Of a stretch of 64,000 nt of DNA, positions 61,986 to 64,000 are shown in pieces; position 1 is the first letter of the stretch, and every line of letters begins with the position of its first letter. Made by a program: the position numbers and the translations under genes. Under the pieces are notes generated by a model. The model did no database searches, had not been told where the DNA came from, and saw only the letters and a program-made list of their open reading frames with translations. Source of the stretch: Ligula intestinalis (lineage: Eukaryota; Platyhelminthes; Cestoda; Diphyllobothriidea; Diphyllobothriidae); assembly GCA_036362985.1 (NCBI GenBank), contig JAYGXS010000003.1, forward strand, positions 33,200,037-33,264,036, written 5' to 3'.

Positions 61986-62824
61986 CGCCAGCCTATCTCG
62001 CACTGGAGTGTAGTGCTGGTTCTGGTTAGCTATAAAGATGCTATCTAATCTGCTGGGCATAGCCGGTCCTGCCTGGGTCTCCCGTGCTTCTTTATCTACC
62101 ATCCCCTGCCAACCTCATGTTGCTGGGCTATGCTGGCTCACGTTGGCACTAAACATAGTGCTCTCGGGACGGCCGTTCTCGCAGCGTCGCCTCGCCTCCA
62201 CCCTCTGACTAACGTCTCAACCTGTTTCGTTCTAGAAAAACCTCCTACGCGGTGAGCGGCTGCGGAACGGTCTAGGTATCAATTATTGTTCTGCCTACAC
62301 TGCTACGGAGTGTCGCAGGGGTTAGGCAAGTTAAATCCCAGCAACTGCGATCTTCGGGGAGAGTGCCTTAGGATAAGAGAGAAGTTGCAGCTACCCCTTA
62401 TTCTTAGTCATGCTTTCCTCGGACGCCGCGGGGAAAAGGTCACTTCCTGTCTAGCTTTCTCAAGGCGGTCTGGTCTCACTAGCCAATCACTTGTCAAGGG
62501 CGAGGCCAGCGCACAAACTGAGGGGGATTTGTTTACCCTCATGCACTTCCAGAGTCGAGGACTCAATGTTCGGTTGTAGCTGTCCGGAAACCGGTGATCT
62601 ACTTGCCGGACTGTGCCTCTAAACTCCGGCCCACTCATGGCTGGACTGCACTTGTCTGGGAGTCACTTGTATATTACTCATATTCTAGTCCTTCTCATCT
62701 TAGTAAATCATTCATACAAATCTGGCCTTCCACGCCTTATTCTATTCAACTAGCTTATACATGTTGGGATAAGTTCTATCGCCTATTATCTGGCCGGACC
62801 ACATCGTATCCCACAAAGTAATGG

Positions 62825-63095
62825 GAATGCCAAAGAGGTAGGAAAATTTTATTCTGTACAGAAGGAATTAGTGAATAGGCAAGAGGAAAAGACTGCACAA
62901 CCTCAGGCCAGCAGACGGCGTTTGAAGTGATGTCTGCTCAGCCGTCGTTATATGAGGTCCTATGAGTCGGCCTGTGATTGGCTGTTCCAGAGGCAGGAAG
63001 CAGCAAGCGTTCATCAATGCAGTTCGATCTGAGCTCATCACGACAAGTGTTCATAAGTGCACTTCGTGCGGAGCTAGTCATCACAGGAGCACGCC
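62825..63095 (+). repeat. Dispersed repeat family E, copy 4
   Basis: tgggaatgccaaagaggtag, attttattctgtacagaagg, gatgtctgctcagccgtcgt, cctgtgattggctgttccag, then gagct.at.acgacaagtgt and gagctagtcatcacagg. The blocks are in the same order as copy 2. Confidence 0.7.
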
Positions 63096-63295
63096 GTGGC
63101 GTCAATATCGTTCATCGCCGCTTGACTCCTAGTCCATGGAACAACTGCCAAGTTAAGCGAGATTGTATTCACAGTTTTGAGCTCTGTGCCGTTTTGGCTC
63201 ATCCGTGGAGCATGGCAACCAAGACCAGGTGGTGGTTGATGCACGAACACCGTTTTCCGTATTGATGTTAAGTTTAAAGTGGGCACAACCGGCGG
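63096..63295 (-). pseudogene. Remnant of a second LINE family (reverse-transcriptase connection region)
   Basis: On minus, LNINTE in one frame runs into KTVFVHQPPP in the next, followed by SQNGTELKTVN. LINE reverse transcriptases of another RTE/CR1-like family common in flatworms have this order (INT.KT.V..QPPP, then a short Pro-rich stretch and NG..L..V). At least one frameshift is needed. It is different from the family at 5.6-12.2 kb. Confidence 0.5.
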
Positions 63296-64000
63296 CTGCC
63301 TACTTAATGCACAATTGACATGCTTATCCCCTAATAGATAAATGCAATGTGCTATTTTTGGCCACAGAGGAGATAATACACGCGCTGCAGAAGTGATGTG
63401 TGAAGCGCTGTAGAGACGTGTGCACATGATGTAAAGTATTTTCATGCGTAGCCTGTGGAGTTTGTGCGTTTAGGTAGGGTGGGGTGTTTTGACGTGGTCC
63501 AAAACACGTTATTTTGTTAATGAGTCTTGTGGATACGCTCAAGGCTGAATAAGCCAAAAGGCAGATGAAGCGAAAGCGGCTGGTATATATTGAGTCCCTG
63601 AAATTGAATTGCTAGTCGCCAAACGATTGACAGCTAGCTCACCAGACCGATTCGTTATGCAATAATGCGGTTGCAATCGAGATGTTGTGAAAGAAAGTCT
63701 ATGTCTCTGAAAGATTCGAGATTAGTTTGATAAATTTGACTCCATAATATTTCTGGTAATGGCGGGCGCTATGGGCCTTTGGAGGTTTAGGTTAGGTGTG
63801 TCGTCATGGCGGCGGGTCCGAATATATCCACCTTCGTTGAAAAGCACTTGAAAAGCTGGATATGTTTGTAAATGTTGGGTGCTGGCAGCGTTGATCCGCC
63901 ACATTCAACATTGCCTGCCCCCACCTGACCGCATGTTTGTGATGAGTTCCGTGGATTGTAGGACAGCTGTATTGAACCACATCCCCCGATTCCGAGCACC

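Noticed and set aside
1..64000. CRISPR arrays, rRNA genes, prokaryotic operons or origins
   Set aside because: None seen; the window is intron-containing eukaryotic DNA.

Overview
This is eukaryotic, intron-rich DNA. Three protein-coding genes with GT..AG introns lie in a background of decayed retroelements and dispersed repeats. Several signs point to a flatworm, probably a tapeworm: 32-36 nt introns at the 5' end of one gene followed by long 3' introns, LINE reverse transcriptases of a type common in tapeworm genomes, Penelope-like fragments, and a nuclear receptor with a very long A/B region. The phylum is an inference from these features; I could not search a database.

Layout. (1) 231-4960, minus: 5' part of a nuclear receptor gene of the NR2 type. 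It has a ~525-residue low-complexity A/B region and a complete two-finger DNA-binding domain; the ligand-binding half lies off the left edge. (2) 4961-17416: intergenic, holding three copies of one LINE family (remnants at ~5661-5935 and ~8930-10125 on plus, a much better preserved copy at 10943-12170 on minus), tRNA-derived SINE pieces and a copy of repeat family B. (3) 17417-32811, plus: a complete nine-exon UBXN4 (erasin) gene, 531 codons, with every splice phase closing. (4) 32812-39287: intergenic with repeats D and E. (5) 39288-52506, plus: a complete eleven-exon TXNDC11 gene, 902 codons, with a poly(A) signal at 52678. (6) 52507-64000: repeat-rich DNA with no gene I can support, holding copies of families B, D and E and a remnant of a second LINE family.

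How the genes relate. UBXN4 is an ER-anchored p97/VCP adaptor and TXNDC11 is the ER thioredoxin-like partner of EDEM mannosidases. Both belong to ER-associated degradation (ERAD), and they sit head-to-tail 6.5 kb apart. The tapeworm-type TXNDC11 has kept only the first cysteine of the C-terminal CxxC and has none in the N-terminal thioredoxin fold. That would suit a stable disulfide scaffold better than a redox cycler.

The most unusual non-genic signal is in the TXNDC11 introns. A Penelope-like GIY-YIG endonuclease fragment (46871-47143, minus) is followed by a hammerhead-ribozyme-like motif (46627-46669). A related hairpin motif with matching flank lies at 43521-43605. A second GIY-YIG-like remnant is in UBXN4 intron 2 (18239-18580).
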